This document shows, in pieces, positions 1-8,009 of a stretch of 8,635 nt of DNA (positions are counted from its first letter, which is position 1; every line of letters starts with the position of its first letter). Below the pieces are notes generated by a model. The model saw nothing but the letters and a program-made list of their open reading frames with translations. It was not told the origin of the DNA and did no database searches. The stretch is from the NCBI GenBank assembly GCA_027001345.1, contig JALTMS010000002.1, forward strand, positions 1 to 8,635. The letters are read 5' to 3'. Source of the DNA: Acidobacteriota bacterium. GTDB taxonomy: Bacteria > Acidobacteriota > Polarisedimenticolia > J045. A program made the translations under genes and the position numbers.

Positions 1-1281
<1,281 letters not shown>

Positions 1282-1409
1282 CGTGGATTGTCACTCTCGC
1301 ATGCCACAGAATGTCAGATGGGAGTGGAAAGCCGAGAGACGCCCTGGCGGCGCCCATGTAAGATGTTGACTATTGGAGAGTTGTACGAATTGCTGGACAG
1401 TGGGCATTC

Positions 1410-1425
1410 TGGCACCGAGATTGCT
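1410..1425 (+). promoter_or_regulatory. Sigma-54 (RpoN) -24/-12 promoter of the first pilin
   Basis: The 16-nt site reads TGGCAC-C-GAGA-TTGCT. It matches the RpoN consensus TGGCACG-N4-TTGCW everywhere except the seventh base, with invariant GG at 1411-1412 and GC at 1423-1424 in the correct spacing. Transcription should begin near 1436, giving a leader of about 38 nt before the pilin ATG at 1474. A sigma-54 activator of the PilR class is encoded immediately upstream, which makes a local PilR-pilA control circuit the simplest reading. Confidence 0.85.
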
Positions 1426-1443
1426 TGAAGACAGTGTCCGGAA

Positions 1444-1459
1444 CCTTAAGGCTTTAAGG
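1444..1459 (+). promoter_or_regulatory. Leader hairpin touching the pilin ribosome binding site
   Basis: CCTTAA (1444-1449) is perfectly complementary to TTAAGG (1454-1459) around a GGCT loop. The 3' arm shares two bases with the Shine-Dalgarno sequence GGGAGG (1458-1463), which lies 10 nt before the ATG at 1474. The hairpin is short and AT-rich in its inner part, so it may be only marginally stable. It could tune translation or protect the 5' end of the pilin mRNA. The sequence symmetry is certain and the function is inferred. Confidence 0.4.
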
Positions 1460-1473
1460 GAGGAAACAAAAGC

Positions 1474-1932
1474 ATGCGTCGGAACGAACGTGGATTCACC
1501 CTCATCGAGTTGCTGATCGTGGTGGCCATCATCGGCATCATTGCCGCGATCGCCATCCCGAACCTGCTCAACGCCATCGACCGTGGTCGTCAGAAGAGGA
1601 CCATGGCCGACATCCGCAGCGTAGGCACCGCCGTCGAGGCCTACTCCGTGGACAACAACCGTTACCCCACCATCACCACCGAGTCGGATGTCGATGGTAA
1701 CCTCGACACCCACCTCGAGCCGGTCTACATCAAGAAGTGTCCGGACGATGATGGCTGGAGCAACGCGCTGAAGTACCAGTCCGCCGCTGCGGGCGCCAAC
1801 TACACCGTCCGCTCCTACGGCAAGGACGGCACGAAGACCACCGCCACCGGCGGAAAGACCACCGATTTCGACGACGACATCATTTTCCAGGATGGTGCCT
1901 TCGTCCAGTGGCCCGAAGGCCAGCAGCAGTAA
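1474..1932 (+). CDS. Type IV pilin / GspG-like (pseudo)pilin, probable major subunit
   Basis: This 152-residue prepilin has a short 7-residue leader, MRRNERG, ending in the prepilin peptidase site G|FTLIE. The mature Phe1 would be N-methylated, and the conserved Glu5 needed for assembly is present (E12 of the precursor). A hydrophobic alpha-1 helix (LLIVVAIIGIIAAIAIPNLL) anchors the subunit in the inner membrane before polymerisation. The following TMADIRSVGTAVEAYSVDNNRYP region and the C-terminal SYGKDG...FDDDIIF stretch resemble GspG-type pseudopilins, where the equivalent loop binds calcium. The mature protein is about 145 residues with a single cysteine. A sigma-54 promoter, a strong SD (GGGAGG, 1458-1463) and a terminator right after the stop point to high, regulated expression as a largely monocistronic unit. 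It may serve a type IV pilus or a type II secretion-like system; no other assembly genes are in the window to decide. Confidence 0.93.
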   Translation: MRRNERGFTLIELLIVVAIIGIIAAIAIPNLLNAIDRGRQKRTMADIRSVGTAVEAYSVDNNRYPTITTESDVDGNLDTHLEPVYIKKCPDDDGWSNALKYQSAAAGANYTVRSYGKDGTKTTATGGKTTDFDDDIIFQDGAFVQWPEGQQQ

Positions 1933-1945
1933 CACGAGCGAAATG

Positions 1946-1987
1946 GCCGGGGTGCGGGCATCGTCTGCCCGCCCCCGGCTTCTTTTT
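1946..1987 (+). terminator. Strong intrinsic terminator between the two pilin genes
   Basis: The arms GCCGGGG-T-GCGGGCA (1946-1960) and TGCCCGC-CCCCGGC (1966-1979) form a 14-bp, almost all-GC stem with one bulged T and a 5-nt loop (TCGTC). TTCTTTTT (1980-1987) follows at once. It starts 14 nt after the first pilin's stop and ends about 18 nt before the second pilin's SD. Confidence 0.93.
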
Positions 1988-2005
1988 GCTGTGGCACGGA
2001 TGTCG

Positions 2006-2011
2006 AGGAGG
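2006..2011 (+). promoter_or_regulatory. Ribosome binding site fixing the start of the second pilin
   Basis: AGGAGG lies 6 nt before the ATG at 2018 and so favours that start over the in-frame ATG at 2000, which would itself overlap this SD and has none of its own. The frame remains open upstream to 1892, but that extension runs through the first pilin's tail and the terminator and is not coding. Confidence 0.75.
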
Positions 2012-2017
2012 AGAGAG

Positions 2018-2500
2018 ATGGGGAAGGATAGGGCTTCTCTCGTCCCACATGCACGGAGCGACGATCACCGGGGCGAGCAGGGCTTTACTCTGATCGAACT
2101 GCTGATCACCGTTGCCGTGATCGGCATCATCGCCGCGATCGCCGTGGTCAATCTCCAGTCTGCCCTGGACAAGAGCCGTCAGCGGAAAACGATGGCAACG
2201 ATGCGCAACGTCGGCACCGCCATCGAAGCCTACTCCAACGATCACAGCGCCTTCCCGCGCAACGGCATCAGCGCTGCCGAGCTGTCCGCAGCCCTCTCCG
2301 ACCAGGTCTACAAGCGGGTGGAAACCACCGATGCCTGGGGCAATGACCTGGCCTACACTTCCGGCAGCGATCACTACACCGTCGAGAGCTACGGGCGCGA
2401 CGGGGCGGACGGCCCGCAGAACATCACCCGTGCCACCGCCAGAGAGTTCGACTACGACATCGTCTTCGCCGACGGCGGTTTTCTCAACGCACCCGACTGA
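2018..2500 (+). CDS. Second GspG-like (pseudo)pilin, paralogue of the first
   Basis: This 160-residue prepilin has an unusually long leader of about 22 residues, MGKDRASLVPHARSDDHRGEQG, before the prepilin peptidase site G|FTLIE. The Glu at mature position 5 is kept, and a hydrophobic helix follows (LLITVAVIGIIAAIAVVNL). The next segment, RQRKTMATMRNVGTAIEAYSNDHSAFP in outline, and the C-terminal WGND...YTVESYGRDG...FDYDIVF align by eye with the upstream pilin, so the pair arose by duplication. WGN is the GspG-like form, where the first pilin has WSN. Mature length is about 138 residues. No promoter is visible in the roughly 30 bp between the terminator and this start, so expression probably relies on readthrough and the protein may be a minor subunit. 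Long leaders occur in some pseudopilins and minor pilins. Family membership is clear; the exact machine served is not. Confidence 0.9.
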   Translation: MGKDRASLVPHARSDDHRGEQGFTLIELLITVAVIGIIAAIAVVNLQSALDKSRQRKTMATMRNVGTAIEAYSNDHSAFPRNGISAAELSAALSDQVYKRVETTDAWGNDLAYTSGSDHYTVESYGRDGADGPQNITRATAREFDYDIVFADGGFLNAPD

Positions 2501-2793
2501 TCCGCCTGCGGGGGGGGCGAACGCTCCTGCGAGGCTGCCTTTTCGTCCCGAAGGCACGATACATCGCTGCCCTCGATCTCTCGCCGCGCGCTCGTCTCGA
2601 CGCCCTCCAATCGGCACCGATCAACCGCCAAGGCGCTGCCCATCACCTACCTGGACGCCATGGGCCTGGCGGCCGCACCCACAAATACGTGAGGAGAGCC
2701 CCAAAAAAGCCCCGCGACCCACCGCCCGCGGACTTATGATGTCGGCGAGATGACCGTGTTCGGAGCGATTCTACGGCGGGAGCCGTCACCTTC
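2501..2793. other. Non-coding gap between the pilins and the glycan operon
   Basis: No gene is convincing here. A G8 tract (2510-2517) lies right after the second pilin's stop. An inverted repeat TGCCTT / AAGGCA (2536-2541 and 2551-2556, 9-nt loop) has no following T tract and is at best a weak transcript end. The second pilin's frame stays open for 64 codons after its stop (to 2694) but has no ribosome binding site and reads as low-information sequence. TATGAT at 2735-2740 resembles a -10 box but has no partner -35 at proper spacing. If real, it would start a transcript about 45 nt ahead of the next gene. On the minus strand, a CCGCG/CGCGG stem followed by T6 (2703-2733) looks terminator-like but has no gene to serve. 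Confidence 0.5.
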
Positions 2794-4302
2794 GTGATCG
2801 ATAGCGCACGACCGATGACCGACCGATGGGCGGCGATCCTGCCGGCTCTGGCCGCCGTGGTGGCGGCACTGCCCTGTCTCGGCTTTCAACCCGACGATCT
2901 GTTCATCTACCTGCGGATGGTGGACAACGTGCTCGCCGGCGTCGGCTGGGGCTTCAATCCGCACCAGAGCGTCAACGTGGCCTCCTCCGGCGCCTGGCTG
3001 CTGATTCTCGTCGCCCTGGCCAAGGTGGGGCTCGGCGGGGCCCTGGTGGCCCAGGCGCTGTCAGCGATGCTGTGGGTCGTCGGTATCACCTGTGCCGCCC
3101 GGCTGTCGGGATGCCTGGCGGGGGACGTGCGAGCGGTCTGGGCCACCAGCCTGGTGCTGGCCGCCGACGCGTGGACCGCCCGCTGGCTGTGGAGCGGGAT
3201 GGAGACCGGCCTGGCGGTGGCCGTCGTCTGCGCCGCTGCGCTGATCCGGGTTTCGTCCCGGCGCGGCACTCCGATCGATCGTCTCGGTAGCGTGCTGCTG
3301 GCCCTGGCACCCCTGGTACGACCCGAGCTGGCTCTGTTCACCCTGGCCATGGTGCTGGTCGAGGCGCGTCATGCCGTTGGGGGAACACGCTCGCGGCTGG
3401 CTGGCGATGTGCTGGCGGGAGGAGTGGCGGCGCTGGCCTGGAGCGCCTTTGCGCTGACTGTCTGGGGTCAGGTGCTGCCCTCGACGATGGCGGCCAAGGG
3501 GAGCCTGGGCGCGATGAACATCGGCGCGCTGTCCGCCGCCGGACGCGTGCTGCTGGTGCTGGCTTCGACTCAGGCGCCGGCGCTGCTCTGCTTTGTCGGA
3601 GCGGTCGCTCGGTGGTGGAACGAGGGGCCGGCGCGCAGCGAGCGAGCCCCCGGAAGAGGCGACCTGGTGCGCGCCGTCGCCCTGTTCGCCATCCTGCTGC
3701 TGGTGGTCTACGCCCTGCGCCACGTGCGGGTCTACACCCGTTACCTGCTGCCACTGACCGCGTTGGTCGTGGCTCTCGGCATGGCCTACCTGGCCGTCGT
3801 TTCCCGACGCCTGGCCGGGATGCGCGGGAACTGGCTCTGGAGCGGCGTGGTGGCGGTGACCCTGCTGGGCAATCTGGCGCTGGCCACCACGATCGTGGTG
3901 CCTCGCACCCGCGCCTACGCCCGTTCGATGCGTGGCGTGGTGCTCCCCCTCGCGCGGAGCCTGGCGGAGACAACCACTCCCGATGCGGTGATCGCGACTC
4001 CCAACATTGGCGCTCTGGGCCTGTTCTCCCGGCGTCGCATCCTCGACCTCAATGGCCTGGCGACTCCCGAGATCGTGCCCTACAAGCGCGGAGGGACGAT
4101 CGATCGCTTCCTGGCCGAGCATCCGCCCGACGTGCTGGTGGAGATCGCTCCCGCGCCCGAGCGGCGCGAGATTCGTGGCCTGCGCCTCGAAGAGATCGGT
4201 CTGCTGCGCTTCGACGGCATGTTCGTCCGGGGCCCCGATCCGATGTATCTGACGATTTATCGGGTCCGTCGAGAGGGCAGCAGCGTCGAGGATGGACCAT
4301 GA
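2794..4302 (+). CDS. GT-C fold membrane glycosyltransferase, AftB/ZomB-like
   Basis: This 502-residue polytopic inner-membrane protein probably transfers a sugar from a polyprenyl-phosphate donor on the periplasmic face. After the first membrane helix comes the GT-C acidic motif QPDD (D34-D35) in DDLFIYLRMVDNVLAGVGWGFNP in outline, which matches the family pattern DDxFIxxRxxxNxxxGxGxxFNPGE. Further family marks are WSGMETG (about residues 133-139), PLVRPEL, LPSTMAAKG (near 227) and RYLLP (about 316). Several Leu/Ala/Val-rich helices lie between, and a soluble C-terminal domain (about 371-502) contains IGALGLFSRRRILDLNGL. The GTG at 2794 is preceded by GCGGGAG (2776-2782, 11-nt spacing). The in-frame ATG at 2815 has no SD but gives a more typical N-terminus and is a real alternative. 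The stop overlaps the next start as ATGA, indicating an operon with the double ligase. Acceptor and sugar cannot be told from sequence. Confidence 0.85.
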   Translation: MIDSARPMTDRWAAILPALAAVVAALPCLGFQPDDLFIYLRMVDNVLAGVGWGFNPHQSVNVASSGAWLLILVALAKVGLGGALVAQALSAMLWVVGITCAARLSGCLAGDVRAVWATSLVLAADAWTARWLWSGMETGLAVAVVCAAALIRVSSRRGTPIDRLGSVLLALAPLVRPELALFTLAMVLVEARHAVGGTRSRLAGDVLAGGVAALAWSAFALTVWGQVLPSTMAAKGSLGAMNIGALSAAGRVLLVLASTQAPALLCFVGAVARWWNEGPARSERAPGRGDLVRAVALFAILLLVVYALRHVRVYTRYLLPLTALVVALGMAYLAVVSRRLAGMRGNWLWSGVVAVTLLGNLALATTIVVPRTRAYARSMRGVVLPLARSLAETTTPDAVIATPNIGALGLFSRRRILDLNGLATPEIVPYKRGGTIDRFLAEHPPDVLVEIAPAPERREIRGLRLEEIGLLRFDGMFVRGPDPMYLTIYRVRREGSSVEDGP

Positions 4303-7300
4303 GCCATGGGATGAAGGGCGAGGGCCCCGCTGCCCGCGGCGGACTCCGGGCGGCGCTGGTGGCGGTGGCCGCGGGTCTGGCGCTGGGGCTCCCGCCGGAG
4401 GTCCATCCGCTGAGCGGAGTGTTGCTGGCTCTGCTCCTGGCCGCCGCCCTGTGGGCCGCGCGCCCCGGGCCATCGCCGAGCAGCGTCCTGCCGGCGCTGG
4501 CGCTCGGCGGCTTCCAGCTCGCCATCTCGCTGGCTCCCGGCCGCAGCCTCGGTGTGCTGAGCGGATGGGCCCTGGCCTTCGCGGCCTTCTGGGCGGCTCG
4601 TGGTGCGGCAACTCGGCTCCGGGGAATGCTCCCTGGGGTGCTGGCGGTGATCGGAGCGGGTCTGGGCCTGCTCGCCGCAGCCCAGCGCCTGGGCCTGATG
4701 GCCCTCGACGCCGCCGCTGCGCGTGGTCTGGGGCTGTCCACCGAGGTGATCCTGCGTCTCGAGCAGGGTCGTCCATTCGGCACCCACGTGGTGCCGGCCG
4801 CCCTGGCGGGGGCGCTGGTTCTCGCCGGGCTGGTCGCCGCCGCCAACCTGGCCCGAGGAGGCCGGCAGCGGGGGCTGGTGCTGGCCTGTCTGCCACTGAT
4901 ACTGCTGGGTCTGGTGCTGACCGCCTCCCTGGGGGCCTGGCTCGGCCTGTCTGCGGGAGCGGGAGCCGTGCTGCTGGTTGCGGGACGACGTCTTTCCCGG
5001 CGCAGCCGAGTGCTGGGTGCGGCCGCGGTGGTCCTGCTCGCGGCTGTGCTGGTGGCTGTGCGGCCGGTCAGCGTGGCGGATCTCTCCCGGCCGGACAATC
5101 CGCTTCGGCTGCGCCTGGGCAACTGGCGTGGCGCGGTGCTGATGGCGGCCGAGCAGCCGGTGACGGGTACCGGGGTCGGTTCGTTCGGCGCGCTCTATCC
5201 TCGCTACCGCCGGGCCGGTGACTCGCAGACGATCTACGCCCACAACTCCTGGCTGCAGGTGGCGGTGGAGGGCGGGTGGCCCGCCCTGGCGCTGCTGGTG
5301 GCGGGGGTGGTCCTGTTCTACCGCCGCTGGCGCGGTATCCGGAACGCCGGTGACGGTCTGTGGCTGCTCGCTGCCCTGCTCGCCTTCGCGGTGCACAACC
5401 TGGTCGACTTCACAGCCTATCTGCCGGGGCTGGTCATCCCGGCGGCGATCCTCGCGGGGCTCGTCTTCGAGCCCGGAGCGAGGCGCACTCAGGGGCTGCC
5501 GCACCGCGGTGGCGGGGTGGCGCGAGTGGCGCTGCTGGCTCTGCTGGTCGCCGCGGCCGGATGGTGGGCAGTGGAGTCCGCCAGCCGGCAGGCGATGGAT
5601 CGCGCCGTGGTGCACGCTCGCCAGGCCCCGGCCCGCGCCGCCGCAGAGGCGGTGCGGGCGGCGCGGCTCGCCCCCTGGAGCACCTCGCGGGCCGTGGCTG
5701 CCGGGAATCTGCTGCTGGCCGCCGGCGATCCGAATGCGCTGGCCGCCCTCGGCGGTCTGCTACCCCCCATGCTCGACCTCGACGGTTTTTCGCCGGCACC
5801 CTGGCATTTGCTGGCCCGCTGGCGGCTGGCTCGGGGGGAGGTCACGGCGGCCTGGGAGGCTTACCGACAGGCCGCCGTCCGGCACCCGGCGGCACCGGAA
5901 CTCGCGCGGCAGATCGCGATGATCGAAGCCGCCCTGGCCGACAGGGGGCTGATCGGTGGTGAGCCGTCGCCGCGACCCGGGAAAAAGATCGGGGCTCCCG
6001 CACCACCCGCGTGGCAGGGATGGGACGACATGCTGGTGCTGGTCGGCGGTCTGATGCTGCTGCTCGTGGGCGTCCGTTTGCAGCGGGTCGGCCTGGTACC
6101 GGCTCTGGCCGTGGCGCTGAGTCTGGTCTGCCTGATCAGCGCCTTCGGTGAGGGGGGGGCGCTGCCCGGTGTCCGCCTGGCGCGGGCCCTGGTGGTGGCC
6201 CTGGCGCTGAGCGCCTGGCTGCTGGGCGCTCCCCGTCGGTCGCAGGCGATCGGCAAGGGAGGATGGCTGGTCGGCGCGATCCTCGTCGCGGTGGCGAGCA
6301 GCAGCGCCCTGGCGCCCGCGGGCCTGGCGGCCCGGGACGGCCTGCTCTCGGTGTCGACGGCCGCCGCCCTGCTCGTCCTGTCGTTCTGGCTGGCTGCGGA
6401 GAATCCCCGCTGGCTGCGCATCTGCCTGACCGTCGTCGTCGCGGCAGCGAGTCTCGAAGGGGCGCTGTGGCTGGTCCAGAAGGGGCTGCTGATGGCGGGG
6501 ATGCCCCTGGAGGTCTGGGCACCGCCCCTCGGCACGCTCAATCCCCTGCGCCCGGCAGGAGATTTTCTCCATCCCGGTCACCTGGGCACCTTCCTGGTGG
6601 TCGGCGCGGTGGCCTCCCTCGGCACCGGTGGCGGCGCCGGCCTGTCCCGCAGGCGAGGTGCCCTGGCCCTGCTGCTGGTACTGGCGGGTCTGTCGGGGGG
6701 ATCTCGGGCCACCCTGCTGGCCCTCGTGGCGGCCGGCGGCGTGCTGGCCTCCTGCGCCGCGAGCCGCCGGCTGAGGCGGGCGGTGATGGCGGTGATGGCC
6801 GGCTCTCTGCTCTTCGGGGGAGGGGTGGTGCTCTGGCGGCTGGGCTTTGGTGATCCCTATGCCTGGACGCGCACCCGCATCTGGAGTGCGGCGCTCGCCG
6901 CCCTGAGCGAGCGCCCGTGGCTCGGTTTCGGCCCCGGGGGCTTCGCCCCGCTGGCCGCACACTGGGGTTTCGAAGATCCGGGTCCCGTCGCCCACTGGTC
7001 CCGCACCTTCAGCGGTCCCCACAGCGACCTGCTCGGCCTGTTGCTGGCCGTGGGTCTGCCCACTGGCCTGCTCGTGCTGCTTGTTCTCGGCAGCACTTGG
7101 CGGAGGGTCTGGCTGGCGGCGCGGCAAGCCCGGGACCTGGCTCCCGTTGCGGCGCTGGCGGCCGTCACGGCAATGCTGGCCCACGGCCTGGTCGATGATC
7201 TGTTCTCCGAGCGGCCGGCGGTCTGGGTCGTCGCCGCCCTGCTGGCGGGGGCCTGCCTGGCGACCGTGCGCGGTTGCGCCGGAGAGTCGGCACCCGGGCC

Positions 7301-8009
7301 GGGACGTGGTTTGCGCCGGGCAGCGGTAGTGGTCGTGCTGGTCGCCGTCGTTGCCGGGGAAGTGCTGCCGTGGGCTGCGGACCGGGCCTTTCGGGCCGGA
7401 GCGCCGCAGGTGGCCCTGGGCCTCGAGCCCCACTCCGGGCGCTATGCGGCGGCACTGCTCGAGCCGCCACCGGCGAGTCTGGAGGCTGCGGCGAGCCGGC
7501 TGGAATGGCTCCGTCGCCTGCGTCGGGCGCGGAGCTACGATTCGCTGACCTGGGTGCGTGGGGCGGAGTTGGAGGAGCGACTGTGCCGCGAGGTGATGCC
7601 CGAGCAGGGCGCCTGCGCCCGAGCCCGTGCCGGCTGGTCGGCCGCTCTGGCGCGGCGGCCGGAGGATGTCTTCGCCCGGCGGCTGAGGGCCCGGCTGCGA
7701 GCCCACCTGGGCCTGCTGGCCGAGGCGGAGGACGACCTGCGGCTGGCGCTGGCGAGCGAGCCGAACTTCCTCGGGGCGCGCCTCGATCTCGTGCGGGTGT
7801 CCATCGAGCAGGGGCGCGCCGAGGAGGCCCGGGCCCAGTGGATGGGGTTCCGGTCTCGGGTCCGCGAACTGTCCGGGGTCCGTCCCGCCTCCCGGCGCGG
7901 GCAGGCGCTGTTGGAGGTGTCGCCCGGAGAGGTGGCGCAGGTCGAGCAGCGTCTCGAGCGGCCGGCGCCCGTGACGCCTCCGGTGGGATCATCAGGGAGA
8001 GAACCATGA
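4299..8009 (+). CDS. Double O-antigen ligase/polymerase (Wzy_C) membrane protein with two TPR-like segments
   Basis: This 1236-residue protein carries two Wzy_C modules in one frame. Module 1 (about residues 15-425) is multi-spanning, with GRPFGTH, LTASLGAWLG, RLGNWRGAV (R277), the PVTGTGVGSFG motif and YAHNSWLQVAVEGG, whose His315 matches the conserved histidine of the family's large periplasmic loop. A helical, TPR-like segment (about 428-547) and a Pro-rich linker follow. Module 2 (about 578-1027) repeats the plan: GDFLHPGHLGTFL, GGSRATLLAL, TRTRIWSAAL (R860, W862), PWLGFGPGGF and GPHSDLLGLLLAVGLP (His908, with Ser instead of Asn after it). A second TPR-like tail (about 1028-1228) closes it. 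Family members join lipid-linked glycans to one another (Wzy), to lipid A-core (WaaL) or to proteins (PglL/TfpO) in the periplasm. The start at 4299 has GAGGA 6 nt upstream and overlaps the previous stop; ATG 4311 is a weaker alternative. No internal stop or frame break is visible. Which reaction each module performs is unknown. Confidence 0.87.
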   Translation: MSHGMKGEGPAARGGLRAALVAVAAGLALGLPPEVHPLSGVLLALLLAAALWAARPGPSPSSVLPALALGGFQLAISLAPGRSLGVLSGWALAFAAFWAARGAATRLRGMLPGVLAVIGAGLGLLAAAQRLGLMALDAAAARGLGLSTEVILRLEQGRPFGTHVVPAALAGALVLAGLVAAANLARGGRQRGLVLACLPLILLGLVLTASLGAWLGLSAGAGAVLLVAGRRLSRRSRVLGAAAVVLLAAVLVAVRPVSVADLSRPDNPLRLRLGNWRGAVLMAAEQPVTGTGVGSFGALYPRYRRAGDSQTIYAHNSWLQVAVEGGWPALALLVAGVVLFYRRWRGIRNAGDGLWLLAALLAFAVHNLVDFTAYLPGLVIPAAILAGLVFEPGARRTQGLPHRGGGVARVALLALLVAAAGWWAVESASRQAMDRAVVHARQAPARAAAEAVRAARLAPWSTSRAVAAGNLLLAAGDPNALAALGGLLPPMLDLDGFSPAPWHLLARWRLARGEVTAAWEAYRQAAVRHPAAPELARQIAMIEAALADRGLIGGEPSPRPGKKIGAPAPPAWQGWDDMLVLVGGLMLLLVGVRLQRVGLVPALAVALSLVCLISAFGEGGALPGVRLARALVVALALSAWLLGAPRRSQAIGKGGWLVGAILVAVASSSALAPAGLAARDGLLSVSTAAALLVLSFWLAAENPRWLRICLTVVVAAASLEGALWLVQKGLLMAGMPLEVWAPPLGTLNPLRPAGDFLHPGHLGTFLVVGAVASLGTGGGAGLSRRRGALALLLVLAGLSGGSRATLLALVAAGGVLASCAASRRLRRAVMAVMAGSLLFGGGVVLWRLGFGDPYAWTRTRIWSAALAALSERPWLGFGPGGFAPLAAHWGFEDPGPVAHWSRTFSGPHSDLLGLLLAVGLPTGLLVLLVLGSTWRRVWLAARQARDLAPVAALAAVTAMLAHGLVDDLFSERPAVWVVAALLAGACLATVRGCAGESAPGPGRGLRRAAVVVVLVAVVAGEVLPWAADRAFRAGAPQVALGLEPHSGRYAAALLEPPPASLEAAASRLEWLRRLRRARSYDSLTWVRGAELEERLCREVMPEQGACARARAGWSAALARRPEDVFARRLRARLRAHLGLLAEAEDDLRLALASEPNFLGARLDLVRVSIEQGRAEEARAQWMGFRSRVRELSGVRPASRRGQALLEVSPGEVAQVEQRLERPAPVTPPVGSSGREP

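Larger units (their letters stand above)
1282..1473 (+). promoter_or_regulatory. Intergenic control region between pilR and the first pilin
   Basis: This 192-bp region holds the pilin promoter and leader and no gene. TGTC motifs occur at 1289-1292 and 1312-1315, 23 bp apart and roughly 120-150 bp upstream of the predicted transcript start, a distance where PilR-type enhancer sites are found in Pseudomonas. They are short and lack the preceding C/G of the Pseudomonas motif, so the assignment is weak. An imperfect direct repeat, TTGCT followed by GACAGTG, occurs at 1390-1402 (1-nt gap) and again at 1421-1436 (4-nt gap). The second copy includes the -12 element. No convincing terminator for the upstream regulator is seen: the CGCC/GGCG hairpin at 1340-1352 lacks a T tract. 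Confidence 0.5.

Noticed and set aside
1340..1352. Terminator for the PilR-type gene
   Set aside because: It is only a 4-bp CGCC/GGCG stem with no T tract.
1366..1393. A sigma-70 promoter built on TTGACT (1366-1371)
   Set aside because: No acceptable -10 box lies 16-18 nt downstream; the sigma-54 site just after it explains expression better.
1992..2007. A possible second sigma-54 promoter (TGGCACG at 1992-1998)
   Set aside because: The -24 half is perfect, but the -12 position reads TCGA instead of TTGC, and transcription would start at the ATG of the second pilin, leaving out its SD.
2501..2694. Open frame continuing 64 codons past the second pilin's stop, suggesting a readthrough or broken C-terminal extension
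   Set aside because: The translation is low-information, the pilin already ends at the same point as its paralogue in the FDYDIVF region, and open frames of this size are common at this GC content.
2703..2733. Minus-strand terminator-like hairpin (CCGCG/CGCGG then T6)
   Set aside because: Its stem is only 5 bp with a 10-nt loop, three bases separate it from the T run, and no minus-strand gene lies to its right.
3612..4298. N-terminal extension of the double ligase frame back to 3612
   Set aside because: It overlaps the GT-C gene in another frame, is Arg/Pro-rich without membrane segments, and the ATG at 4299 has an SD and a classic ATGA overlap.
3061..4896. A very long open frame (611 codons) on the minus strand, and others at 4257-5615, 5760-7706 and 7165-8469
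   Set aside because: They lie opposite strongly supported membrane-protein genes, have low-complexity Arg/Pro/Gln/His-rich translations with no recognisable motif, and are the usual shadows of high-GC coding DNA.
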